A stretch of 64,000 bases of DNA from Pseudomonadota bacterium (GTDB lineage: Bacteria; Pseudomonadota; Gammaproteobacteria; Steroidobacterales; Steroidobacteraceae), in contig JADIYJ010000008.1 in the NCBI GenBank assembly GCA_016705325.1, forward strand, positions 1 to 64,000, given 5' to 3'. A program made the translations under genes and the position numbers. A model generated the notes under the pieces. That model was not told where the DNA came from. It searched no databases and saw only the letters and a program-made list of their open reading frames with translations. Below are positions 34,839 through 43,448 of the stretch, in pieces (within the stretch, counting starts at the first letter, position 1; each line of letters starts with the position of its first letter).

Positions 34839-34850
34839 CGCCTAGATACA
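34839..34850 (+). repeat. Right copy of 12-base direct repeat
   Basis: CGCCTAGATACA immediately after the transposase stop, identical to 33082-33093. Its internal TAG closes the reading frame of the downstream remnant, which suggests that the repeat marks the edge of inserted DNA. Confidence 0.45.
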
Positions 34851-35082
34851 CGGCCTGTCCGCCGGTCACGCGCAAGTCGTTGTCGCGTCAGCGGAAATCG
34901 CCCCCGTGTATCCAGGTGCTGTCAAAGTCGGGCTCGAGCACGGCGGCCATACGCACGGTGGCTCGATGATGGGCGGATCGCCCATGATGGGAAGCAACAC
35001 CGTACCGGCCGGGCAGCACAACCTGTTCATGTTCTCGCTCGTCAACGCACAGGGCGCGATCATGGATGCGCTGGCGCGGTAG
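34846..35082 (+). pseudogene. C-terminal remnant of a His/Met-rich protein beside the IS
   Basis: A frame without a plausible start runs from the IS edge to a stop at 35080-35082. It reads HGLSAGHAQVVVASAEIAPV, then VKVGLEHGGHTHGGSMMGG and NTVPAGQHNLFMFSLVNAQG. Codon use matches the host, and the His/Met-rich section suggests metal (copper) contact. The 5' part appears to be lost on the other side of the insertion. The family is unknown. Confidence 0.5.
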
Positions 35083-35091
35083 GCGAGGACA

Positions 35092-35823
35092 TCAATAGGC
35101 GCTTTGCAGCGCTTCGCTCACGAGCGTCTGCAGTTGCTGCTGGCCAAAGCTCGGCAGCGGGCGTCCGTTGACGAAATATTCCGGCGTCGCAGTGACTTTG
35201 AGCGCCATGGCATCGTTGCGGTCCTGCTGCATGCGCTGCGCGACTTCGGGCGCATTCATGTCCACCAGGAGCTGCTCGACATTCAAGCCCACGCCGGCGA
35301 TTGCCTGCAGCACCAGGTCGGGCTGGACGGTGTGATGCGGCGCCCATTGCGCCTGCGATGCCAGCAGCGCTTCCAGCGTCGGCAGATACTTGTCCTGCCG
35401 GCGGCTCGCTTCCAGGAGTTTCACCGCGAAGTCGGAACCGCCGTGGAATGCAACGTGGCGAATCGACAGGCGGATCCTGTCCGGGTTCTCGGCCATCAAC
35501 TGCTTCACCAGCGGGAAGAACTGCGCGCAGGTTTCACACGCCGGGTCGATGAATTCGACGATATGCACTTTCGCGCCCGCGTCGCCCAGCATTGGCGAAT
35601 GGGCGCTCGCGAGCGGGGCATGGTTGCCGACGGCCGTGCCTTGCAAAGGCGGTGACCGATCGTTTCTGTACAGAAGAGTCCCCACCACGACGTCAAGCAG
35701 CACGGCCACAACGATGCCGATGAGGATACCCCTGCGCCTGGTGCGGCTCGCTTGGCGTGCCTTGTTCACCTGCGGACCTTGACGTTCCGGGCTCGCTCGG
35801 TTTCTCCGGGACTTGCGGCTCAT
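35092..35823 (-). CDS. Membrane-anchored DsbA-like thiol-disulfide protein
   Basis: A 243-residue protein. A very basic N-terminus (residues 1-31) precedes one transmembrane helix (about 32-52), placing the rest in the periplasm. A thioredoxin-fold domain follows with redox motif CETC (C96, C99) in EFIDPACETCAQFFPLVKQL and cis-proline region VTATPEYFVNG. This fits DsbA-like oxidoreductases (DSBA/thioredoxin_4 type) that form or reduce disulfides in exported proteins. The start at 35823 was chosen for an AGGAG at good distance. Confidence 0.85.
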   Translation of the reverse strand: MSRKSRRNRASPERQGPQVNKARQASRTRRRGILIGIVVAVLLDVVVGTLLYRNDRSPPLQGTAVGNHAPLASAHSPMLGDAGAKVHIVEFIDPACETCAQFFPLVKQLMAENPDRIRLSIRHVAFHGGSDFAVKLLEASRRQDKYLPTLEALLASQAQWAPHHTVQPDLVLQAIAGVGLNVEQLLVDMNAPEVAQRMQQDRNDAMALKVTATPEYFVNGRPLPSFGQQQLQTLVSEALQSAY

Positions 35824-36141
35824 CTGGGACTCCTGTTGCGCGCTGTGAACAGCGGCTGAGACTGGTTGAAACACGATCGACTCTGCGTGATTTCGGGTGG
35901 GCAAGAACGGGGCTGCAGAGGTTCAGCAAGGCCTTTTTCATGCGGCATGCGATACGTGTCGCAGGGTGGAGCCGATCGGGCTTGGCTGCCGGGCTCCAGA
36001 TCACGGCGGGTACATTCAGATGCATTGTCCCCGCACACGCTGCGCGGCAGTCAATGGCGACACGCTACGCCTGTTGCATTGGCAGACCAATGTTGGATCA
36101 TGCGTCTCGCAGGTACTCCAGCACGCCAACGGAGGACGCCT

Positions 36142-36633
36142 ATGACTTTGCAGGACTGGGGTTCAATCGGTGAGGTCGTCGGGGCACTGGCGGTCGTCAT
36201 CACCCTGATCTACCTCGCCAAGCAGATCGGCCAGAACACCCACGCGATGGACGAGGCGCGCAAGCTCGCGCTCGCGCAGACCTACCAGATGCGCTCCGAT
36301 GCCCTGCAGGCCATGCTGGTGCGCGCGGCCGATTCGGAATACATCGGTCCGATCATCATCAAGCTCACGGAACTCGGCTATCCGGAGGACGTCAAGGCAC
36401 TGGACGAGTTGACCGACGCCGAGCGGCGACGATTCAGGATGTGGCAGATCGCCCAGCAGACGCACTGGGACAACATGCACTACCAGTTCCAGCAGGGTTA
36501 TCTCGACGAGGAATATTACGAGGACGCGTTCAAGGACCGCGTGGTGAGGCTTGCGCCGACGTGGAAGGCGCTCGGCCTGACCAGCGGGCGCCGGAGCTTC
36601 TTCGCCGAGATCGACCGTTTATCGCGCCTCTGA
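36142..36633 (+). CDS. Hypothetical protein with one N-terminal membrane helix
   Basis: A 163-residue protein. Residues about 8-26 (VVGALAVVITLIYLAKQIG) form a transmembrane helix; the remainder is helical and charged, with RRRFRMWQIAQQTHWDNMHY and QFQQGYLDEEYYEDAFKDRV. This resembles a common proteobacterial family of unassigned function with an N-terminal helix and a helical cytoplasmic domain. A strong GGAGGA lies before the ATG at 36142. No operon partner is evident. Confidence 0.65.
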   Translation: MTLQDWGSIGEVVGALAVVITLIYLAKQIGQNTHAMDEARKLALAQTYQMRSDALQAMLVRAADSEYIGPIIIKLTELGYPEDVKALDELTDAERRRFRMWQIAQQTHWDNMHYQFQQGYLDEEYYEDAFKDRVVRLAPTWKALGLTSGRRSFFAEIDRLSRL

Positions 36634-36639
36634 GTTGTC

Positions 36640-36933
36640 GACGCCGCTCGGGCGGCGCGACGTCCGGACAGTCGCAGGAGGGCGCGTCGACCAGGTTGAC
36701 CCGACGCGACTCGTCTGCCGACACCGCCACCCGGCGGATCGGCGCGCGCAGGCTGCCCCCGGCGGCACCGAGGTAGCCGACGTGATCCGACGTGGAAAAG
36801 CGACCGTTCAGGCAGGCGCGCTTCTCTGCGGGCAGCACCGTGTACCCCTCGTGCGCCGGCAGCGCCGCGGCGCGGCGGTAACCCACGCCCGAACCGGGGA
36901 CGATCGCGTCGTAACGCTGCTCCAACTGCACGA
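36640..36933 (-). pseudogene. Decayed N-terminus of an FAD-dependent phytoene-dehydrogenase-like oxidoreductase
   Basis: From GTG at 36933 the minus strand reads EQRYDAIVPGSGVGYRRAAA, then GYTVLPAEK and NGRFSTSDHVGY. This mirrors the dinucleotide-binding start of FAD-dependent amine oxidase/phytoene desaturase proteins (usual pattern YDAIVxGSGxGGxxAAxxLAxxGYxVxxLEK then GGRFST), with substituted glycines. About 60 further codons show no domain, and the remaining 400 residues of the family are absent. It is a dead fragment. Confidence 0.5.
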
Positions 36934-36951
36934 CTGGTCCGGGATCCGCGT

Positions 36952-37548
36952 CTAGGTCGCCGCCGTCTTGACCGGCCGATCGACGCCCAGTTTGACGCGC
37001 AGGAATTCCATGAACGCGCGACATTTCGCCGGCAGCCAGCGGATCCGCGTGCCGCCCGGCTGCAGCGGGGCGTAAGGCATCAGCAGCATCAGGCCAAGGT
37101 ACACGAGGACCATCGCGCCGCCCGTGCCGAGCAGCAGCAGGACCGAGATGACCCGCAACAGCGTCACGTCCAGTCGGAAATATCGCGCCAGTCCCAGGCA
37201 CACGCCGCTGATCACGGCGCCTTCGCTGATCTGCTGCAGCACCCGCGGCGTCGCCTCTTGCGGTGGGTGCGGCGACGCTGAACCGTTGCCCGGCGCCTGC
37301 ACCGACCCGATCTCCTCGAGTGCGGGCTCGAGTTCGGCCAGCGTCACGATGGACTGCCCAGCAGGCATGCGACGCGTGCACTGGTCGGCCACGGCCTGCT
37401 CCAGGTCCCCCAGGATCTCCTGCGGATCGGGGTCACCCTCGAGCAGGCTCGCCGACTCGGCGAGGTACCGTTCGAGACGCACATTCGCCGCGTCGTCGAA
37501 CTGCAGAACGCTGCGATTGAGACGGACGGTGGTTGAAATGCGTTGCAT
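36952..37548 (-). CDS. PspC-domain envelope-stress membrane protein
   Basis: A 198-residue protein. The N-terminal 100 residues are soluble (MQRISTTVRLNRSVLQFDDA, then EILGDLEQAVADQC). Residues about 105-165 form a PspC domain: EGAVISGVCLGLARYFRLDV followed by a transmembrane helix LRVISVLLLLGTGGAMVLVY. PspC proteins sense or respond to membrane stress. The gene starts three bases after the PadR regulator stop, so the two form an operon in which PadR probably controls PspC. Confidence 0.82.
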   Translation of the reverse strand: MQRISTTVRLNRSVLQFDDAANVRLERYLAESASLLEGDPDPQEILGDLEQAVADQCTRRMPAGQSIVTLAELEPALEEIGSVQAPGNGSASPHPPQEATPRVLQQISEGAVISGVCLGLARYFRLDVTLLRVISVLLLLGTGGAMVLVYLGLMLLMPYAPLQPGGTRIRWLPAKCRAFMEFLRVKLGVDRPVKTAAT

Positions 37549-37551
37549 GGT

Positions 37552-37875
37552 TCAGTGTCCAAAGTTCGCGATCGTGCGATTGATCAGGTTCCAGTACTCA
37601 TCCAGCTCGACCAGCTGTGCCCGACCGGCGTCCGTGAGCCGATAGTACTTACGCGGTGGCCCCGCGTCCGATTCCTGCCACTCGTATTGCACCAGGTCCT
37701 CGCGCCGCAACTTGCTGAGCAGGGGATAGAGCGTGCCCTCCTGCGTGGCGAATTCCGTGCCGGCAAGACTGCGCAGGATTTCCGGCACATAGATGCTTTT
37801 CGCACCCACGATCTTCAACACGAGGAATTCCAGGAGACCCTTGCGGATCGGAGCAAGTTTGGATTCGGCAGCCAT
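37552..37875 (-). CDS. PadR-family transcriptional regulator
   Basis: A 107-residue regulator with the PadR winged helix: IRKGLLEFLVLKIVGAKSIY, then TEFATQEGTLYPLLSKLRRE and the wing SDAGPPRKYYRLTDAGRAQL. PadR proteins are repressors, often for membrane or multidrug functions, and often autoregulate. It is first in an operon with the PspC gene. Repeats and a palindrome upstream of its start are candidate operators. Confidence 0.9.
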   Translation of the reverse strand: MAAESKLAPIRKGLLEFLVLKIVGAKSIYVPEILRSLAGTEFATQEGTLYPLLSKLRREDLVQYEWQESDAGPPRKYYRLTDAGRAQLVELDEYWNLINRTIANFGH

Positions 37876-37886
37876 AATTTGTAAGA

Positions 37887-37921
37887 ACGGTACCTTTGCT
37901 TATAACAGTACCTGTCACAGG
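37887..37921 (-). promoter_or_regulatory. Repeats upstream of padR-pspC, probable operator and promoter
   Basis: Near-identical repeats ACGGTACCT (37887-37895) and ACAGTACCT (37905-37913), 18 bases apart, are followed by the palindrome CCTGT-C-ACAGG (37911-37921). A minus-strand -10-like TATAAG lies between at 37904-37899. The cluster is a credible PadR autoregulatory site; no -35 is convincing. Confidence 0.45.
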
Positions 37922-38063
37922 ACTTCCCGTCAAGTCGTCCGGTGCCCTGGTCGATGCGGCGAATGCTGCCGTCATCCACACGTTGCAACACCTTCACGGT
38001 TGAGCCTTCGCGCGTCACCGGGCCTACTATGTGTGTGCATCACAGCGCTCGCAGAGGTCCCTC

Positions 38064-38957
38064 ATGAACATTTTCGAACAGCAGCAAGCCAGATTCCGCA
38101 CGCAGCCAGGCTTCATTGCCGCGCTGGACCAGAGTGGCGGCAGCACGCCCAAGGCCTTGCGGCTGTATGGGATCCCGGAGGGAAGCTGGTCGAGCGACGC
38201 CGGGATGATGGATCTCATCCATGCGATGCGCACGCGCATCATTACCAGTCCCAGCTTCAACGGCGACCGGATCCTCGCCGCCATCCTGTTTGAAGACACG
38301 ATGGACCGGGACATCCTCGGCCGGCCAACGGCGCAGTACCTCTGGGAGGTCAAGCAGGTCGTCCCGATTCTCAAAGTCGACAAAGGCCTCGAGGCGGAAG
38401 CGAACGGCGTGCAGTTGATGAAGCCGATGCCGGGCCTCGACCAGCTGCTGTCGCGCGCGAAAGCCAAGGGCACCTTCGGCACCAAGATGCGCTCGGTCAT
38501 CAAGCTGGCAAACGCGGCGGGGATTCGTGCGGTGGTGGACCAGCAGTTCGAGGTCGCCAGCCAGATCATCGCAGCGGGTCTCGTGCCGATCATCGAGCCC
38601 GAAGTCGACATCAAGTGCCCGGACAAGGCTGCCGCGGAAAACCTGCTCAAGGCCGCGATCATGGCCAGGCTCGAGGCGCTGCCGTCCGGCCAGCAGGTGA
38701 TGCTCAAGCTGACGCTGCCGAACCAGGACAATCTCTACGCCGAGTGCATCGCCCACCCGCGTGTGCTGAAAGTCGTGGCCCTGTCGGGCGGGTATTCACG
38801 CGATGAAGCAAATGCGCGCCTGGCTCGCCAGCACAACATGGTCGCCAGCTTCTCCCGGGCGTTGACCGAAGGGCTGTCGGCCCAGCAGTCGGACGCTGAA
38901 TTCAACGCCGCGCTCGACCGCGCGATCGAGAGCATTTTCCAGGCCTCGAGTACCTGA
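38064..38957 (+). CDS. fda: Class I fructose-bisphosphate aldolase
   Basis: A 297-residue class I aldolase of the short bacterial type known from Staphylococcus (Fda). It contains GFIAALDQSGGSTPKALRLY, MRTRIITSPSFNGDRILAAI, PILKVDKGLEAEANGVQLMK, GLVPIIEPEVDIKCPDKAAA and VALSGGYSRDEANARLARQ. Lysines in FLKVDKG-type and VMLKLT-type segments supply the Schiff base. It cleaves fructose 1,6-bisphosphate in glycolysis and reverses in gluconeogenesis. Start is ATG at 38064. A GC-rich hairpin follows the stop. Length and motifs are complete. Confidence 0.92.
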   Translation: MNIFEQQQARFRTQPGFIAALDQSGGSTPKALRLYGIPEGSWSSDAGMMDLIHAMRTRIITSPSFNGDRILAAILFEDTMDRDILGRPTAQYLWEVKQVVPILKVDKGLEAEANGVQLMKPMPGLDQLLSRAKAKGTFGTKMRSVIKLANAAGIRAVVDQQFEVASQIIAAGLVPIIEPEVDIKCPDKAAAENLLKAAIMARLEALPSGQQVMLKLTLPNQDNLYAECIAHPRVLKVVALSGGYSRDEANARLARQHNMVASFSRALTEGLSAQQSDAEFNAALDRAIESIFQASST

Positions 38958-38988
38958 CTCGCCTGGTCCCGCATCAGGCGGACCATCT

Positions 38989-39008
38989 GAGGCGGGGCTC
39001 CCCGCCTC
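38989..39008. terminator. GC-rich stem-loop after fda
   Basis: GAGGCGGGG and CCCCGCCTC form a perfect nine-base arm pair with almost no loop (CT), 32 bases after the aldolase stop. No T-tract follows, so it may stabilise the mRNA end or slow polymerase instead of acting as a classical terminator. Confidence 0.45.
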
Positions 39009-39124
39009 GGATGCGGGAGGCGTGAATTCAAGCCGCGTCAATTCCCTATGTCATGGTGACTCGGGCGGCGCTATGCTGCAACGCAGCAAGAGCTATTTCG
39101 TGGCATCAGCCGAAGGAGCAAACG

Positions 39125-39667
39125 ATGGTTGTCTATATGAACGAGTCTGTGAGTAAGCAGCGGAAGGCACTGGCCGGGCAGGTACAGAAGTTCCGTGAGC
39201 AGCCGATCGAATCCATGCGCGAAGCCGCCGTGAAATCGGCCGAAAGCATCAAGTCGCTGAAGGCACCTGTCCGCGCATTCGGGCACTCGGGTGTGAAGCT
39301 CGCGACGGTAACGCAGAACGCCATGCAGGAATTGATCGAACTGGAGTCGAAGGTCGTCACCTCGGCACTGACCGCTGCGGCGCTGCGTCTCGAGCGCGCC
39401 GTGGCAGCGGAAAACGTCGTTGACCTGGTGCTTGAACAGGCGGAAATGCTTGGCGCCACCCGTGATCGCATCGTGGATGAGGCGACCCGCGCAGTCGAGA
39501 TTTTCCGGATCGCCGGGCGTGAAATGCGCAAGGTCGGGACCCACCTGTATGGCCAGGTCTTCGAGCCGGCCGAGGAAGTGCCGCTCAAGACGGCGAGCAC
39601 CCGTGCCCGCAAGGCGAAACGTCCGGTCCGGAAGTCGACCGCTCGCGCCCGCAAGGCCGCTGCCTGA
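39125..39667 (+). CDS. Phasin-like protein with histone-like basic tail
   Basis: A 180-residue protein. Residues about 10-150 are amphipathic helices typical of phasin-like proteins (QVQKFREQPIESMREAAVKS, then MQELIELESKVVTSALTAAA). The C-terminal 25 residues are a Lys/Arg/Ala tail with repeated TxRARKA units, resembling histone-H1-like tails. Phasins coat polyhydroxyalkanoate granules; the basic tail could add nucleic-acid binding, as in PhaM/PhaF-type proteins that link granules to the nucleoid. No PHA genes are adjacent. An AAGGAG precedes the ATG at 39125. Confidence 0.65.
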   Translation: MVVYMNESVSKQRKALAGQVQKFREQPIESMREAAVKSAESIKSLKAPVRAFGHSGVKLATVTQNAMQELIELESKVVTSALTAAALRLERAVAAENVVDLVLEQAEMLGATRDRIVDEATRAVEIFRIAGREMRKVGTHLYGQVFEPAEEVPLKTASTRARKAKRPVRKSTARARKAAA

Positions 39668-39735
39668 GGATCGGCATCGGCCGGCATGGTCCGGCGGCCC
39701 GCTAAACCTGCCATCATTTGCGCGAGGGATCGCAA

Positions 39736-41577
39736 ATGATGGGCAGGCTGTCCGACCGCGTACTCTCATGGATCGACTCGAGCCTGGCGGCGTTCGGCCA
39801 CGGCTTCATCCTGGCGTGGACCAAGGTTGAGCGCAGTTACCGGCGGCCGTTTTCGCGAATCGCCTTGTGGCTGAAGTTCGCGTTCTACCCGCTGCTTGCG
39901 CTCGGCGCGATCGGCTGGCTCGCCTGGGACTGGAGCCACGCCCGCTCGCTCAACTCGGCTGAGGATGCGATCTTCGATCGCGTGGTGCAGTGGCGTCCGT
40001 TCGAGCCGCAGCCTTCCGGCCGCGTGGTCGTGGTCGAAATCGACGAGTGCTCGATCGAATACTTCCGCGCGCGCAATGAAGGCGGCTGGCCGTGGAGCCG
40101 GCAACGGCACGCGGATCTGCTCGACCAGCTTGATCGGGCGCAGGTGCGTGCGGTCGGCTACGACGTGCTGTTCGTCGATTCCTCGCCAGGAGATCCCGCT
40201 GGCGACGAAAGCCTCGAAGCAATGGCGAGAGGCGGCGGCGGCCGGTTCGTCTTCAGTTCCACGCGACTGCATCCTGACTACGACGAGGGTTCGCCGTTGC
40301 GGGCGTCGCAGGCTCCTGCGGCGTTTTCGCTGCAGCTCAGTCCACGCTTTGACCCACAGGTTGCCTTGCTGCTGCCGTACGGCGAGGCAATGGCCCGCTT
40401 CAGTGCAATTGCCAACGTCACCCGTAATGCCGACGGAGTGCTGCGTGACATTCCGTTACGCGAAACCGCTGGCGACTGGGCGTTGCCGTCGCTGCCGTTG
40501 CGCCTGGCGACGACCGCGACGGCGCGAGCGCCAGGTGACTTTGCCGCCGCTGTGCGACCGAACTGGCGCCAGGACACGCGGTTGCCGCGTATCAGCGCCG
40601 CCGACCTGTTGACCGGTCAGCCTGTCTGTCGCGATGCGACGGCGACGCCACCGGCACTGAAGGATCGCGTGGCGCTGGTCGGCTATACGGCTTCCGGACT
40701 CAATGATGCCAAGCCCACCCCCGTCGATCCCGTCATGCCGGGCGTCGAGGTCCTGGCCGAGGCGACGGAAGCACTGATTGCCAACAGTGCCATCCGGTCG
40801 CCGCCGGCGTGGCTCAAGTACGTCATCGCCATGCTGCTGGCCACGCTGACCGCATTCGCCTTCTACCGCGGCGAACCGGCCACCGACATCGACTCGGTCT
40901 TCGTCGCTGCCAACGTGACGATGTTGACGGCAGCGTTCCTGGGACTCACCTTCTTCGGGTTTTTCTTCGACATCTTCGCCAGCGTCGGCTTCGTCAGTCT
41001 GATCTTCGGCTTGTGTCGCCTGTACGCCGGCATACAACGCGGGCGAGCGGTGGGCAATGGCGACTTCCTGCGCGAGTTCGCGCCAGACCGGGATCGCTGG
41101 CTGGCGATCGCGCGCCTGCGCTTCGTGCCCGACGTGCAACTCGACGCCAGGGCCGCGGCGCGACGGCGGCGCGAATACCGCCGCCGGTTGCGACGCTTCC
41201 TGTATGCCGGCAGCGACGCGGTAATGCTGGAGGGCGTGGTGGAACGCAAGAGCTGGCTGCACGAAGCACTGGACGACTTGATGGTGCTGGTGTGGCACGG
41301 CGAAACCGAGGCTGCGGCTCGCGCGGCAGCCAGGCAGGATCTCGCCAGGCTCGAGCGGCAACTGGCGGAATACGACGCGCGACTGTCCGATGACGGCAGC
41401 GTGCGACTGGCATTCGCCTGCGCCGAGATCGATGATGGCGCCGCCGACAGCGATCGCGGCGAGCGCCGGCGCCTGCGCGAGCTGGTCGGCCAGGCGGTGG
41501 CGGCCACGAGCGAATCGCCATTGGCGCGGCGAACCGTGTTCTTCGATCCTGCGGACGTGTCGTCGGGAGGCTCGTGA
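39736..41577 (+). CDS. CHASE2 sensor protein without a recognised output domain
   Basis: A 613-residue membrane protein. A first helix (about 40-65) leads to a periplasmic CHASE2 domain (about 75-345) with VVVVEIDECSIEYFRARNEG, GYDVLFVDSSPGDPAGDESL and DRVALVGYTASGLNDAKPTP. Two to three helices follow (about 360-440). The last 180 residues are Arg/Ala/Glu-rich and helical, with no kinase, cyclase or phosphodiesterase motif. CHASE2 normally feeds such domains. The M48 protease gene starts at its stop (TGATG), suggesting that the sensor works with the protease or an envelope process. Confidence 0.8.
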   Translation: MMGRLSDRVLSWIDSSLAAFGHGFILAWTKVERSYRRPFSRIALWLKFAFYPLLALGAIGWLAWDWSHARSLNSAEDAIFDRVVQWRPFEPQPSGRVVVVEIDECSIEYFRARNEGGWPWSRQRHADLLDQLDRAQVRAVGYDVLFVDSSPGDPAGDESLEAMARGGGGRFVFSSTRLHPDYDEGSPLRASQAPAAFSLQLSPRFDPQVALLLPYGEAMARFSAIANVTRNADGVLRDIPLRETAGDWALPSLPLRLATTATARAPGDFAAAVRPNWRQDTRLPRISAADLLTGQPVCRDATATPPALKDRVALVGYTASGLNDAKPTPVDPVMPGVEVLAEATEALIANSAIRSPPAWLKYVIAMLLATLTAFAFYRGEPATDIDSVFVAANVTMLTAAFLGLTFFGFFFDIFASVGFVSLIFGLCRLYAGIQRGRAVGNGDFLREFAPDRDRWLAIARLRFVPDVQLDARAAARRRREYRRRLRRFLYAGSDAVMLEGVVERKSWLHEALDDLMVLVWHGETEAAARAAARQDLARLERQLAEYDARLSDDGSVRLAFACAEIDDGAADSDRGERRRLRELVGQAVAATSESPLARRTVFFDPADVSSGGS

Positions 41578-42908
41578 TGCGCAATATTCCACCAATTCTG
41601 TCGGCGGCCGCGCTGCTCGCGCCGAGCGTGAATGCCTCGGAGCTGCCGGCCGTCGTGCACAAGCCCAGTGCCGACGTGTATGCCGAGCCCAGATTAGACG
41701 CGCCCAAGGTGGCGACCTTGCAGCGCGACACGGCAGTCAGGATTTCCGCGCAGCAGGGCCTGTGGTACCAGTTGCTGATGGATGCCGCGGCGCCGGGCTT
41801 CGTGCGCGTCAATGACGTGCGCGTGGCCTATGCCGGCACCGAGGATGGCGAGGCCAACCTGCGCGTGCTGATGGGCGGCAAGGCCGGCAAGGGGCGCGTC
41901 ACCGAAACCGCAGGCGTGCGTGGCATCGAGGAGAGTGACCTGAAGTCGGCAGCATTGAACCAGGGGCAACTGGACGCGATGGTCGGTCACCGGGTCGATG
42001 CGTCCGCTGCCACCGCGTACGCCGCGGAGCAGGGTTGGCAGGCGACACGCGTCGCGTATGCCGGTGAAGCCAAAGCAGCGAAGAAATCCGGCAAGCCGTC
42101 CGCGGCGCCCGCGACTTCGAAAACGGAACTGGCGAAATCCGTGGGCGGCCTGCTCGGCTCATTCGGCGTCAACGTCGGCACCAAGCTGGATACGGCCGCC
42201 AAGGTGGTGCCGAAGACCGAGGACGAGCTGGCAGCGGAGGAGGTCGCGCTCGGCCCGGAAATCGCCGGCCGCATTCTTGGCGCACGTCCATTGTGGGACG
42301 ATGCGAGCGCACAACAGCGCGTCAACCTGGTCGGACGCTGGGTCGCGTCGCAGACGAGTCGTCCCGAGCTGCCATGGACCTTTGGCGTGATCGACACGCC
42401 CGAGGTCAACGCATTCGCGACGCCGGGTGGATTCATCCTGGTCACGCGCGGCCTGTACGACCTGCTGTCGACGGATGGCGAGCTCGCGGCCGTGCTGGGG
42501 CACGAGATCAGTCACTGCGTGCAGCGCGATCACTACCAGGTGATCCACAAGCAGGAACTGGCGGCCGCAGGCAAGGACGAGGCGGTGAAGAATGTCACGG
42601 TCGGCAACGACAGTCTCGCCGGCAGCTACGCCAGGCGTTACGCCGAGAAGAACGGCGCGGCCATCATGCTGACATCGCTGGATCGCGAGGCCGAGTACCG
42701 CTCGGACGAAGCCGCGGAGTTCTACCTTGCCCGTGCCGGCATGAATCCGCTGGCCCTGTATGCTGTCCTGCAGAAACTCACCGCACTCGGCAGCGAGTCG
42801 GCGAGCCTCGCGCAGCTCTACAAGACGCACCCGCCCCTGGACGCGCGGCTGGATCGCATCGATCAGCGAGGGCTTGGCGAGCTGGAGGCGTATACGACAC
42901 GGGAGTGA
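41577..42908 (+). CDS. Exported M48-family metalloprotease with SH3-like domain
   Basis: A 443-residue protein with a signal peptide (about 1-20), an SH3-like region (about 22-85, VHKPSADVYAEPRLDAPKVA), a linker, and an M48 peptidase domain (about 240-435) with zinc motif LGHEISHCVQRDH and third ligand region DREAEYRSDEAAEFY. Related periplasmic M48 proteins (BepA/LoiP-like) help quality control of outer-membrane proteins. ATG at 41577 overlaps the preceding stop; GTG at 41574 is also possible. A unit with the CHASE2 sensor gene is likely. Confidence 0.88.
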   Translation: MRNIPPILSAAALLAPSVNASELPAVVHKPSADVYAEPRLDAPKVATLQRDTAVRISAQQGLWYQLLMDAAAPGFVRVNDVRVAYAGTEDGEANLRVLMGGKAGKGRVTETAGVRGIEESDLKSAALNQGQLDAMVGHRVDASAATAYAAEQGWQATRVAYAGEAKAAKKSGKPSAAPATSKTELAKSVGGLLGSFGVNVGTKLDTAAKVVPKTEDELAAEEVALGPEIAGRILGARPLWDDASAQQRVNLVGRWVASQTSRPELPWTFGVIDTPEVNAFATPGGFILVTRGLYDLLSTDGELAAVLGHEISHCVQRDHYQVIHKQELAAAGKDEAVKNVTVGNDSLAGSYARRYAEKNGAAIMLTSLDREAEYRSDEAAEFYLARAGMNPLALYAVLQKLTALGSESASLAQLYKTHPPLDARLDRIDQRGLGELEAYTTRE

Positions 42909-42942
42909 GTGCGCCCGAGTCGGCACGCCGGTCATCGATTGA

Positions 42943-43291
42943 ATCATCTTCGCGCGAGGCTGCCATGGCCGCACTTTCGATGCGGCGCTCGAACACACGA
43001 AACACAACGGCGTACGCTGCGCGTTTGCGATCGACGAGATGCGTCAAGCCGTGGTTGGTTTCATCACGGCCTACGACATCATGAGCGAGAAGCCGATGCG
43101 TTACATGCAATCGATGACGAGCCCGCGGCGGGAAGTGCAGGTGCGGGACATCATGCATGGCGTCCGTGTCACGCCTGTTCGATGCGACTGAGCTGACCCA
43201 CATCCCGGTGATGGAGGCCAGCGAGGCCGGCGAACAACGCCTGCGGGGACTGCTGTCCGGGGCGAAGGCCAGACGACTGCTGTCGCGGTGA
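42943..43291 (+). pseudogene. Internally deleted CBS-domain protein remnant
   Basis: The frame from 42943 reads FDAALEHTKHNGVRCAFAID, then VVGFITAYDIMSEKPMRYMQ and VQVRDIMHG, the second half of a CBS motif and the linker to the next one. A deletion and frame change near 43160-43175 lead to LFDATELTHIPVMEASEAGE followed by RLRGLLSGAKARRLLSR and a stop at 43289-43291, the end of the second CBS motif. The N-terminus and middle are missing. Confidence 0.65.
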
Positions 43292-43448
43292 GCGGCATGG
43301 CGCTCCTGCTGTCCATGGTGATCGTCAGGCCGACCGGGCGATGACCCTCGGTCGGGCAGCAGGACAGTCGATCCTTTCCATCAACGCGACAGGTCGTGCA
43401 AATCACTGCGGCCGATTCTTGTTGCGAGCGACGGCGCGAATTCGTCGC

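Larger units (their letters stand above)
33082..34850 (+). mobile_element. IS1634-family insertion element, defective, ends uncertain
   Basis: A transposase gene of the IS1634 family fills most of this interval. Two end models compete. CGCCTAGATACA occurs in direct orientation at 33082-33093 and 34839-34850, as a target duplication might. Alternatively TTTGACAG (32986-32993) and CTGTCAAA (34919-34926) form outer inverted ends, with imperfect symmetry continuing outward. The coding remnant from 34846 favours the inner model. The element is immobile unless the frameshifts are sequencing errors. Confidence 0.55.
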
